Shown here piece after piece: positions 1 to 6,667 of a stretch of DNA of 8,635 bases. This DNA comes from Gemmatimonadota bacterium. Its GTDB lineage: Bacteria > Gemmatimonadota > Gemmatimonadetes > Gemmatimonadales > Gemmatimonadaceae. The position numbers and the translations under genes are program-made. The first letter of the stretch is position 1. Each line of letters begins with the position of its first letter. The stretch is from positions 1 to 8,635 of the forward strand of contig JAEUJK010000410.1 of the NCBI GenBank assembly GCA_016794735.1. Reading direction: 5' to 3'. Under the pieces are notes generated by a model. It made no database searches. It saw nothing but the letters and a program-made list of their open reading frames with translations, and was not told where the DNA came from.

Positions 1-806
1 CGGCCCAGCTCGTAGCCCTGCTCCACGATCCAGCGCAGCGTGCCATCGCGCCGGGGGTCCCGCGCGGCCAGGTAGCCGCCTAACGCGGCGCACGCCGAGC
101 CCGTGGCCGGATCCTCCATCACCCCCACCCCGGGGCCGAACATCCGGGCGCGCACGTCGTGCCCGGCCTCCTCCGCTTCCATGGCGAACACCATCACCAT
201 GTGGTTGGGCAGGTGCGCGAGGTTCCGTTCCCACAGGTCCAGCCGGAACTTGACGCGGCTCACCGCCGCCCGGTCGCGCAGCGGGATGAACGTGAACGGG
301 AGCCCGCACGACACCGCCTGCGGGTGGAACACGCCCTCCCGCAGGTCGTCGACCTCCAGGGAGAGCAGCGGCGCGAGTTCTTCCCGCGAGGCGACGGGCG
401 GGAACACCTCGGGAAGCTTCGCCACCGAGAGCTGGCAGAAGGTGGGCGCCCCGTTGACGGCGCGGATCGCCACCGGCACCGGACCCACCCCCTCCTCGAA
501 GACGATGCGCGTCTCGTCGCCGGTGAGGGGGATCTCTCCGATCGCCGCGAGGACAAACGCGGTCCCGACCGTGGGGTGGCCCGCGAACGGCATCTCCTCG
601 CCCGGCGTGAAGATGCGCACGCGCCGCGTGTGCGCCCGGTTGTTCGGCGGCAACACGAAGGTCGACTCCGCGTAGTTGAACTCGCGGGTGATCGCCTGCA
701 TTTGCTCGGTGGTCAGCCCGCGCGCGTCGGGGATCACCGCGAGCTGGTTGCCACCGAACGTCCGGGCGGTGAAGACGTCGGCGGTGAGATAGCGGTACTG
801 GGGCAT
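1..806 (-). CDS. PhzF-family (phenazine biosynthesis-like) isomerase/epimerase, 3' end outside window
   Basis: The 268 visible codons read MPQYRYLTADVFT onward and carry the hallmarks of the PhzF fold (a duplicated diaminopimelate-epimerase-like fold). These are GGNQLAVI (residues 18-25), FNYAESTFV with the family's catalytic glutamate at E47, PFAGHPTVG (H77) and EDPATGSACAALGGYL (D232). They correspond to the E45/H74/D208 set known in Pseudomonas PhzF. Family members are about 260-300 residues, so only some 30 C-terminal residues should be missing. The ATG at 806 fits the conserved family N-terminus; no clear Shine-Dalgarno sequence precedes it. No other phenazine gene is present, and most PhzF relatives outside phenazine clusters have unknown substrates, so phenazine synthesis should not be assumed. 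It lies 125 bp downstream of pruA on the same strand, with a stem-loop between them, so it is probably transcribed separately. The family assignment is secure; the substrate is unknown. Confidence 0.93.
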   Translation of the reverse strand, partial: MPQYRYLTADVFTARTFGGNQLAVIPDARGLTTEQMQAITREFNYAESTFVLPPNNRAHTRRVRIFTPGEEMPFAGHPTVGTAFVLAAIGEIPLTGDETRIVFEEGVGPVPVAIRAVNGAPTFCQLSVAKLPEVFPPVASREELAPLLSLEVDDLREGVFHPQAVSCGLPFTFIPLRDRAAVSRVKFRLDLWERNLAHLPNHMVMVFAMEAEEAGHDVRARMFGPGVGVMEDPATGSACAALGGYLAARDPRRDGTLRWIVEQGYELG

Positions 807-864
807 GGGATTCCGGCTAACGGTCAAGAACGAGGGCGCAGCACGCACGTCACGAGACAAGAGA

Positions 865-890
865 AGCACGAGGGTGACGACCCCCGTGCT
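865..890 (-). terminator. Stem-loop after pruA, probable intrinsic terminator
   Basis: The arms 865-874 and 881-890 form a 10-bp stem around a 6-nt loop. On the plus strand one position is an A-C mismatch. In minus-strand RNA the same position is a G-U wobble, so the stem is fully paired only in the direction of pruA transcription. It starts about 40 nt past the pruA stop and is followed in minus-strand sense by the moderately T-rich TCTCTTGTCTCG. That tail is weaker than a classical U-tract, so termination efficiency is uncertain. Confidence 0.55.
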
Positions 891-931
891 TCCCGCACTG
901 CCCGTGCTGCTCGTGCGTCACGCGCTTCGGT

Positions 932-2608
932 TTACTCCGCTCCCATGAATGGGTAGCGGTAGTCCACGGGCGGCACAAACGTCTCCTTGATCGTGCGCGG
1001 CGAGAGCCAGCGCAGCAGGTTGAGACGCGAGCCCGCCTTGTCGTTCGTGCCCGACGCGCGGGCGCCACCAAACGGCTGCTGGCCCACGACGGCGCCGGTT
1101 GGCTTGTCGTTGATGTAGAAGTTGCCCGCCGCGTTGCGCAGCCCGACGAGGGCCTCGCGAACTCCCTGCCGCTCGTTGGAGAAGACCGCCCCGGTGAGGG
1201 CGTACGGCGAGGTCGCGTCCACCACCTTCAACGTCTGGTGCCACTTGGCGTCGTCGTAGACGTGCACGGTCACCACGGGGCCAAAGATCTCCTCGCACAT
1301 CAGGCGGTACGCCGGGTCCGCAGTCTCCACCAGCGTGGGCTCGATGAAGTAGCCCTTCTCCCCACGCGCATTGCCGCCGGCGAGCACAGTGGCGTTCTTG
1401 CGCGCATCGGCGAGGTACTCGGAGATCTTGTCGAACGCCTTCTTGTCGATCACGGCGCTCATGAAGTTGCGGAAGTCCCGCACGTCACCCTGCTTGATGT
1501 CGCCGATCATGCCGACGGTCGCGTCGCGCACCGTGTTCCAGATGGAGCGCGGGACATACGCGCGACTCGCGGCCGAGCACTTCTGCCCCTGGTACTCGTA
1601 ACCGCCACGCGCGATCGCCACGGCCACGGCCATCGGGTCGGCCGAGGGATGCGCGAGGATGAAGTCCTTGCCGCCGGTCTCGCCGACAATGCGCGGGTAT
1701 CCGCGGTAGCTGGCCATGTTCGCCCCGATCGTCTTCCACATCGAGTTGAACACACCGGTGCTGCCGGTGAAGTGCACCCCGGCGAGGTCGCGATGCGTCA
1801 GCACGTAGTCGCTGATCATCACGGCGTCCCCAGGCACGAAGTTGATCACGCCCGGCGGGAGGCCCGCCTCCTCGAGGATCTTCATGATGTAGTAGCCGGC
1901 GAGCACCGCGGTGCCGGCGGGCTTCCAGACGATCCCGCATCCCATCATCGCAGGCGACCCGGCGAGGTTGCCGCCGATGGCCGTGAAGTTGAACGGCGAG
2001 ATCGCGTAGACGAATCCCTCGAGCCCGCGGTAGTCCAGCATGTTCCACACGCCCGGGCCGGAGATCGGCTGGTCTTCGTAGATCTGCTGGGCGTACCCGG
2101 CGTTGAAGCGCCAGAAGTCGATGAGTTCGCACGCCGAGTCGATCTCTGCCTGGAACACCGTCTTCGACTGGCCGAGCATCGTGGCCGCGTTCAGCGTGTC
2201 ACGGTGTTTGGTGGCCAGGAGTTCGGCGGCCTTCAGGAAGACGGCAATCCGGTCTTCCCACGCCCACTGCGACCACTCCTTCTGGGCGGCCACCGCGGTG
2301 TCGACCGCGAGGCGCACCTGGTCCGGCGTCGCCATGTGGTAGTCGGCGAGGACATGCCCATGGTCGTGCGGCATCACCGCCGTCCCGCGCTGGGTCCCCT
2401 TGAACTCCTTTCCCCCAATGATCACCGGGATCTCGATCCGCTCCTTGGCCATGCTGTCGAGCCGCGCCTTGAGGGACGCACGCTCGGGCGAACCGGGCGC
2501 ATAGGACCGGATGGGCTCATTGACCGGCGCCGGGACGCGACGGACGCCATTGAAGCCGGAGGCACCCGGGCGGGGCGATGGGGTATCGGAGGGGTTGGAG
2601 CTGCTCAT
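932..2608 (-). CDS. pruA: 1-pyrroline-5-carboxylate dehydrogenase (L-glutamate gamma-semialdehyde dehydrogenase)
   Basis: This is a 558-residue aldehyde dehydrogenase that oxidises glutamate-gamma-semialdehyde to glutamate with NAD+, the second step of proline catabolism. Counted from the ATG at 2608, the catalytic set is present: oxyanion Asn207 in SPFNFTAIGGN, FTGST at 280-284, general base Glu310 in VGETGGKD, and nucleophile Cys344 in YQGQKCSAASR. The C-terminal signature DKPTGAVVGQQPFGGARASG and the early NEPIRSYAPGSPER segment are specific for the stand-alone (ALDH4-like) P5C dehydrogenase. This form is not the bifunctional PutA, and its length is close to the usual ~540. An in-frame GTG at 2638 would add ten residues; the ATG was preferred because neither start has a Shine-Dalgarno sequence and the extension has no family similarity. 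The first ~20 residues are Ser/Pro-rich and not conserved. No proline dehydrogenase lies in the window. It is transcribed divergently from the lipoprotein gene. Confidence 0.96.
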   Translation of the reverse strand: MSSSNPSDTPSPRPGASGFNGVRRVPAPVNEPIRSYAPGSPERASLKARLDSMAKERIEIPVIIGGKEFKGTQRGTAVMPHDHGHVLADYHMATPDQVRLAVDTAVAAQKEWSQWAWEDRIAVFLKAAELLATKHRDTLNAATMLGQSKTVFQAEIDSACELIDFWRFNAGYAQQIYEDQPISGPGVWNMLDYRGLEGFVYAISPFNFTAIGGNLAGSPAMMGCGIVWKPAGTAVLAGYYIMKILEEAGLPPGVINFVPGDAVMISDYVLTHRDLAGVHFTGSTGVFNSMWKTIGANMASYRGYPRIVGETGGKDFILAHPSADPMAVAVAIARGGYEYQGQKCSAASRAYVPRSIWNTVRDATVGMIGDIKQGDVRDFRNFMSAVIDKKAFDKISEYLADARKNATVLAGGNARGEKGYFIEPTLVETADPAYRLMCEEIFGPVVTVHVYDDAKWHQTLKVVDATSPYALTGAVFSNERQGVREALVGLRNAAGNFYINDKPTGAVVGQQPFGGARASGTNDKAGSRLNLLRWLSPRTIKETFVPPVDYRYPFMGAE

Positions 2609-2691
2609 GAACCGGTCAGGGCGTGGGGGGGAAATCACTGACGGAATGGCGCGGCCGGCGCACCGTTCCGAGACTCCACGAAAATAGCCCC

Positions 2692-2730
2692 CCGTTCCCC
2701 TGACGGGGAACGGTTCGTCCCCCCGGGGGG
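2692..2730. promoter_or_regulatory. Perfect 9-bp inverted repeat plus C6G6 palindrome in the divergent spacer
   Basis: CCGTTCCCC (2692-2700), a TGAC loop and GGGGAACGG (2705-2713) form a perfect inverted repeat. Six bases later comes the 12-bp palindrome CCCCCCGGGGGG (2719-2730). The elements lie between the divergent pruA and lipoprotein starts, where no gene ends, so a terminator role makes little sense. An operator for one or both promoters is more likely. On the minus strand TATTTTCG (2686-2679), one base off TAnnTTTG, begins five bases beyond the inverted repeat and could be the pruA -7/-10 element. The regulator is unknown. Confidence 0.45.
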
Positions 2731-2805
2731 CGTAGGTATTTCGGGGTGACGCGTGTCAGGTATGTTGAAGCGGCTTACAGAATTCTCAGGCACCACCAAA
2801 CGTTC

Positions 2806-2810
2806 GAGGA
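2806..2810 (+). promoter_or_regulatory. Ribosome binding site that fixes the lipoprotein start
   Basis: GAGGA lies five bases before the ATG at 2816. It selects this codon over the in-frame GTG at 2753 and ATG at 2762, neither of which gives a proper signal peptide at its N-terminus. Confidence 0.7.
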
Positions 2811-2815
2811 TCAAG

Positions 2816-5440
2816 ATGCGACTGACTGGTCAGGTGGGGAGATTGGCGCTTGCGGGAGTGCTGATCGGCTGTGGCGGCGGAGGAGATGCACCACCGGCCC
2901 CGCCCAAGGTGGCCACGGTCACGGTGACCTCGACGGCGACGCAGGTGGAAGTCGGCGCGACGATCCAGCTCCTTGCGGCCGCAAAGGACTCCAAGGGCGG
3001 CGCGATGAACGCGTCGTTCACCTGGTCCTCCTCGGCGTCGACCGTGGCCTCGGTCGACGGCACGGGTGTCGTGACCGGCGTGGCCGCCGGGAGCGCGAGC
3101 ATCACCGCCACGGCGGACGGGGTCTCGGGCAGCGCGAGCATCACGGTGATTCCAGTGCCGGTCGCTGCCGTCCTCATCGCGCAACGCACCCCTGCGGTGC
3201 GACAGGGCGAGACCGTTCAGCTGAGCGCCGTCGCCCAGGACGCGATTGCCCGCCCGCTGGCGGGACGCGTCATCACCTGGTCGAGCGCCAATCCGTCGAT
3301 CGCCACGGTGACCAACGCCGGCGTGGTGACGGGAGTCTCGTCGGGGAGTGCGTTCATCCGCGCGACCTCCGAAGGGAAGAGTGACTCGGTCTCGCTGCGC
3401 GTGAAGAGCCTCAATGCGCCGACGATCGCGACCACGACGCCGGCGCAATGGGCGCCGGGGACCACGGCGACGATCACGGGGACGAACTACTCCGCCGTGC
3501 CGTCGGAGAACGAAGTCGTCATCAATGGCGTCTCGATTCCCGTGACGTCGAGCACGACCACCGCGGTCACCTTCACGGTGCCGGCGGCGACCGCCCTCCC
3601 GTGCAGCCCGACGGGACCCGTGCCGGTGGGTGTGGTGGTGAACGGCGACACGGCGCTCAGCACCGCGAACCTGCGCGTCGCGACGCAGCGGACCCTCGCG
3701 GTGGGGCAGCACCTGCTGTTGACGTCGAGTGCGGACGTGATGTGCAACGAGTTTGCGGCGACGGGCGGGAAGTACCTGGTCACGGCGTTCAACGCGTCCA
3801 CGTCGTCGGCGTCCCGCGTCAACTTCCAGCTGTTGGGCGCGTCGACGAGTGGAGCGTCGCTCGAGGCGGCGACGGCCGCGGTCTCGGCGCGGGCGCAGCC
3901 GGGCCCCACGCGCGCCGCGCTGCAGACGCTCGATGGCGAGCGGTTCGCGCGAGGACACCTCGCGGTGTTGCAGGACAACGAGCGATTCGGCCTGCGGCAG
4001 GGTGTGATCCGGGGGGCGTTGCAGGCGCGTCGCGCGCGTGCGCGCGCCGGGGCGGACCTGGGCACCGTTGCCCGTTCGGTCTCTCCCGCGACGGCGGCAC
4101 TGCAGGCGCCACCCGTGGCGCCCCCGAACGTCGGGGACAAGCAGTGGATCCGGATGCGTCGTGATTTCGCGAGCGCCACCGTGTTCGACAGCGTGCGGGT
4201 TCGCGTGGTCTACGTCGGCCCGAAGCTCATCATCGTCGAGGACACGACGAACGAGATGGCGGGCTCGATGGACACGGAGTTCCAGAATGTCGGGACCGAG
4301 TTCGATCGCGACATGTGGGGATTCCTCTCGAGTTTTGGCGACCCGCTCGTGGTCGACTCGCTCACCGACAACAATGCGCGCGTGGTTGCCGTCTTCTCGA
4401 AGCGGGTCAACGAGTACACGCTCTCCGGCGGCGGGGCGCTGCTGGGCTTCGTGACCCTGTGCGACTTCTTCCCGCGCACGGACCCCAACCCGAACAATGC
4501 CTGCCCGACCAGCAACGAGGGCGAGTATTTCTACGCGATCGTGCCCAATCCCAACGGGGTGCGCGGCAAGTACAGCCTGGACCTGTGGAAGCGGTATGCG
4601 CGCGGCACCATGATCCACGAGCTCAAGCACGTGGTGATGTTCGCGCAGCGCATCTACCTGGACGCGGACTTCACCGAGGAGACGTGGCTCGAGGAAGCGA
4701 CGGCGCAGATGGCCACCGAGCTGTGGGCGCGGAAGATCTACGGGAGCTTTGCGCCGCGGTCCGACATCGGCTGGTCGCAGGGACCGCGCTGCGATTATGC
4801 GTCGGCGTCGGCGTCGTGCGGCGACCCGGTCGAGGCGATCATGCACCCGTTCGGGTTCCTGTACCAGCACTACAACGCGAATGAATCGAAGACCTTCCTG
4901 GCCAACTCGGACGTCGTGATCTATGGCAGTGCGTGGTCCTTCGCGCGCTGGGTCACCGACCAGTACGACGCGGGCAACGAGGGGAACTTCCTGCGCTCGC
5001 TCGTGCAGCAGCAGAGTGACCGCGGGGTGACGAACATCCTCAATCGCACCGGGCGCCCGTGGCCGGAGCTGGTCGGCCTCTTCTCGATGGCATCGACCGC
5101 GGACAACTACCCGGCTGGGACGATCACCGATGCACGCCTGCGGCTCCCCTCGTGGAACACGCGCGACGTGTTCTCCGGGATGAACGCGAACCTCGTCTTC
5201 CGTAACCAGGATGGGAGCACGACGCCGGCGTTCCCGCGGGTGTGGCCGATGAACGTCCGCGCCACCACCTTCGGCACCTTCAGCGACGTGCTGCGCACGG
5301 TGACCAACTTGCCGGGCTCGAGCTGGGCCGCGTGGGAGCTGAGCGGCACGCAGACTGCGCCGCAGGTGCTCGCCCTGCGCGCGCTGAACGGGACACTCGC
5401 CCCGTCCGGCCTGGGCATGGTGGTGCTGCGGGTGCAGTAA
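2816..5440 (+). CDS. Secreted lipoprotein with Big_2 and IPT/TIG domains and M30-like (hyicolysin-type) zinc metalloprotease domain
   Basis: This is an 874-residue predicted lipoprotein. Residues 1-18 are a short signal peptide ending in the lipobox LIGC with lipidated Cys19, followed by a flexible Gly/Pro linker. Two Big_2-type Ig-like domains follow at about 32-112 and 115-197, each ending in GVVTGV..GSA.I.AT. An IPT/TIG-like domain spans about 201-289 (TPAQWAPGTTATITGTNY). A less clear region with an Arg-rich patch (R405-R410) precedes the catalytic part. There HELKH (601-605) gives two zinc-binding histidines and catalytic Glu602, and WLEEATAQ (624-631) gives the likely third ligand Glu627, as in gluzincins. 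The later YGSAWSFARWVTDQY segment also recalls M30 peptidases. The likely role is a cell-surface or secreted protease held by an Ig stalk. The substrate is unknown and M30 membership is by motif only. The gene has its own Shine-Dalgarno sequence; no clear terminator follows it. Confidence 0.85.
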   Translation: MRLTGQVGRLALAGVLIGCGGGGDAPPAPPKVATVTVTSTATQVEVGATIQLLAAAKDSKGGAMNASFTWSSSASTVASVDGTGVVTGVAAGSASITATADGVSGSASITVIPVPVAAVLIAQRTPAVRQGETVQLSAVAQDAIARPLAGRVITWSSANPSIATVTNAGVVTGVSSGSAFIRATSEGKSDSVSLRVKSLNAPTIATTTPAQWAPGTTATITGTNYSAVPSENEVVINGVSIPVTSSTTTAVTFTVPAATALPCSPTGPVPVGVVVNGDTALSTANLRVATQRTLAVGQHLLLTSSADVMCNEFAATGGKYLVTAFNASTSSASRVNFQLLGASTSGASLEAATAAVSARAQPGPTRAALQTLDGERFARGHLAVLQDNERFGLRQGVIRGALQARRARARAGADLGTVARSVSPATAALQAPPVAPPNVGDKQWIRMRRDFASATVFDSVRVRVVYVGPKLIIVEDTTNEMAGSMDTEFQNVGTEFDRDMWGFLSSFGDPLVVDSLTDNNARVVAVFSKRVNEYTLSGGGALLGFVTLCDFFPRTDPNPNNACPTSNEGEYFYAIVPNPNGVRGKYSLDLWKRYARGTMIHELKHVVMFAQRIYLDADFTEETWLEEATAQMATELWARKIYGSFAPRSDIGWSQGPRCDYASASASCGDPVEAIMHPFGFLYQHYNANESKTFLANSDVVIYGSAWSFARWVTDQYDAGNEGNFLRSLVQQQSDRGVTNILNRTGRPWPELVGLFSMASTADNYPAGTITDARLRLPSWNTRDVFSGMNANLVFRNQDGSTTPAFPRVWPMNVRATTFGTFSDVLRTVTNLPGSSWAAWELSGTQTAPQVLALRALNGTLAPSGLGMVVLRVQ
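3092..3144 (+). repeat. 14-bp direct repeat inside the first Big_2 domain
   Basis: AGCGCGAGCATCAC occurs at 3092-3105 and again at 3131-3144, exactly 39 bp (13 codons) apart. It encodes SASIT twice, in GSASITATADGVSGSASITV. Because it is in phase with the reading frame, slippage between the copies would delete or add one beta-strand-sized piece without a frameshift. Confidence 0.6.
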
Positions 5441-5545
5441 GCGGGCGCCGAAGGACGGAGGGGGTTCGCGAGGGGAGGCGACGGTCGCGCGTCGACCGGG
5501 TATCCTTCCCTCGCAGGTGCGAATTCCCCTCCTTCCTCCATTCGT

Positions 5546-6430
5546 GTGCTGATCGGCGTTCACCCCAACGACGCGGGCGGGATCGACATGGCGGTGCGCC
5601 GCGCGGCGGCCGCCGGCGCCACGGCGCTGCAGGTCTTTAGTGCCAAGCCCCAGTTCTACAACGAGAAGATCTCCGTCCGCCCGGAGCGCGCCCAGCGGTT
5701 TCGCCAGGCCATGGCGGAATGCGGCCTCTCACGCGACGGGTGCCTCGTGCATGCGGCGTACGTGCTGAACACGGCGTCGCCCGAACCCGAGAAGGCCGAG
5801 CGTGCGGCGCTCGGCCTCGCGAAGGAGCTCGAGCGCACGGAGGCCCTCGGCGCGTTCGCCTGCTGCTTTCACCCCGGGTCCGCGCAGGACGGTGATGCGG
5901 CATCCGCGATCGACCGCGTCGGCGATGCGGTGGCCCGTGCGGCAGCGAGTGTCCCGGGGAGTGCCCGTGTGCTCATCGAGAACACGGCGGGGGCAGGGCG
6001 CACGATGGGTCGCACGCCGGAAGAGATTGCCGGGATGTTGCGTCGCGTACCCGCCGAGTTGCGGGCGCGCGCGGGATACGGCCTGGACACGTGCCACCTC
6101 TTCGCGAGCGGACTCGACTTCACGTCGTCGCGTGAGGCCGCGCGTGCACTCATCGACCGGTTCTGCGACGTGATCGGCGAGGCGCCTGCCTTCCTGCACT
6201 GCAACGATTCGGAAGGTGCCTTCGGGAGCAACCGCGATCGCCATGCGCTGATTGGCGCGGGACAGGTGGGGACGGAGCCATTCGCCTGGCTGCTCCAGGA
6301 CGCGAGGCTGCGCGGCGTTCCGTGCATCCTCGAGACGCCACACGCGCGCGAAACGGTGGCTGACGATGACGCGAGTCCCGACCCCTACGACGTGGACATG
6401 GTGATCCGCCTGCGCGAATTGGCGGGCTGA
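5546..6430 (+). CDS. nfo: Deoxyribonuclease IV (AP endonuclease, Nfo/EndoIV family)
   Basis: This 294-residue TIM-barrel enzyme of base-excision repair should cleave 5' of abasic sites using three metal ions. All nine ligands known from E. coli Nfo are present at nearly the same positions: H69 (CLVHAAY), H109 (CFHPGS), E145 (LIENTAG), D181 and H184 (GLDTCHLFASG), H218 (FLHCNDS), D231 and H233 (NRDRHALIGAG) and E263 (ILETPHA). The length matches the family's ~280-300. The loop after beta-strand 2 reads FSAKPQFYNEK instead of the usual F-x-K-N-x-R-x-W, so the DNA-probing Arg37 of E. coli is Gln36 here. The start is the GTG at 5546, directly before the conserved LIGVH strand. No Shine-Dalgarno sequence precedes it, only a C/T-rich leader. 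It follows the lipoprotein gene by 105 bp, probably as an independent unit. A related sugar-isomerase function is less likely, given the intact metal site. Confidence 0.92.
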   Translation: MLIGVHPNDAGGIDMAVRRAAAAGATALQVFSAKPQFYNEKISVRPERAQRFRQAMAECGLSRDGCLVHAAYVLNTASPEPEKAERAALGLAKELERTEALGAFACCFHPGSAQDGDAASAIDRVGDAVARAAASVPGSARVLIENTAGAGRTMGRTPEEIAGMLRRVPAELRARAGYGLDTCHLFASGLDFTSSREAARALIDRFCDVIGEAPAFLHCNDSEGAFGSNRDRHALIGAGQVGTEPFAWLLQDARLRGVPCILETPHARETVADDDASPDPYDVDMVIRLRELAG

Positions 6431-6525
6431 GACGGGGCGCCGAAGCGCTGGTTTGCACTCACGTCAGGGGGGGCGCGTGAGCGCGCGCGCGGGGCGCACA
6501 GGGCCGTGCCAGGAGCGCGCGACGC

Positions 6526-6588
6526 GCGTTTTCACTGGGAAAAAGGGCGTTTTCCCTAGGGAAAACGGCATTTTCCTATTGCGCGCGT
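6526..6588. promoter_or_regulatory. 21-bp-phased array of TTTTCC/GGAAAA palindromes upstream of the SWIB gene
   Basis: Three units begin at 6526, 6547 and 6568, spaced exactly 21 bp (two helical turns). The central unit is the perfect 20-bp palindrome CGTTTTCCCTAGGGAAAACG (6548-6567). The first unit matches it at 17 of 21 positions (GCGTTTTCACTGGGAAAA core). The third keeps only the left half (GCATTTTCC), then diverges into the putative -33 element. Such helically phased dyads are typical of cooperative binding by a dimeric regulator. They lie immediately upstream of, and overlap, the promoter of the chromatin-like gene. The protein that binds is not identifiable from sequence. Confidence 0.6.
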
Positions 6589-6608
6589 GAGGGTCCGTTA
6601 TAGCTTTG
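6579..6608 (+). promoter_or_regulatory. Candidate promoter of the SWIB gene (TTG-N19-TAGCTTTG)
   Basis: TAGCTTTG (6601-6608) matches the TAnnTTTG -7 element described for Bacteroidetes, and TTG lies 19 bases upstream at 6579-6581. A sigma70-like reading, TTGCGC-N16-TAGCTT, is also possible over the same bases. It would give a leader of about 50 nt before the ATG at 6668. Confidence 0.45.
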
Positions 6609-6624
6609 CCTCGTTGCACGAGCT

Positions 6625-6640
6625 GTTTTTCCGGGGAAAC
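6625..6640. promoter_or_regulatory. Additional imperfect TTTTCC-GGGGAAA dyad in the leader
   Basis: GTTTTTCCGGGGAAAC resembles the upstream palindromes but is not in 21-bp phase with them. It lies downstream of the candidate promoter, so it could be an extra operator or part of the leader RNA. It is weaker than the array and could be coincidental. Confidence 0.3.
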
Positions 6641-6656
6641 ACGCCTCTATCAACTC

Positions 6657-6661
6657 AGGAG
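6657..6661 (+). promoter_or_regulatory. Shine-Dalgarno sequence of the SWIB gene
   Basis: AGGAG lies six bases before the ATG at 6668. It is the best ribosome binding site in the window and suggests high expression of this small basic protein. Confidence 0.75.
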
Positions 6662-6667
6662 TAGACC

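Noticed and set aside
1238..2641. 467-codon plus-strand frame opposite pruA
   Set aside because: The product is rich in Arg, His, Val and Asp with no recognisable domain; it mirrors a strongly conserved dehydrogenase on the other strand.
2761..2766. TATGTT as -10 box for the lipoprotein gene
   Set aside because: No convincing -35 or TTG partner lies at the right distance; not better than chance.
2786..5563. Open reading frame of 925 codons antisense to the lipoprotein gene
   Set aside because: It covers the whole real gene in reverse, its product is Arg/His-rich low-complexity sequence without motifs, and high third-position GC removes stops in this frame. The sense strand has a signal peptide, domains and catalytic motifs.
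5443..6445. GGGCGCCGAAG present shortly after the stops of the lipoprotein gene (5443-5453) and nfo (6435-6445)
   Set aside because: Shared 11-mers are expected by chance several times in a GC-rich window of this size, and there is no stem or further similarity around them.
6473..6528. Alternating GC tracts that might form Z-DNA
   Set aside because: Runs are short (about 10-12 bases) and interrupted; such tracts are common in DNA of this composition.
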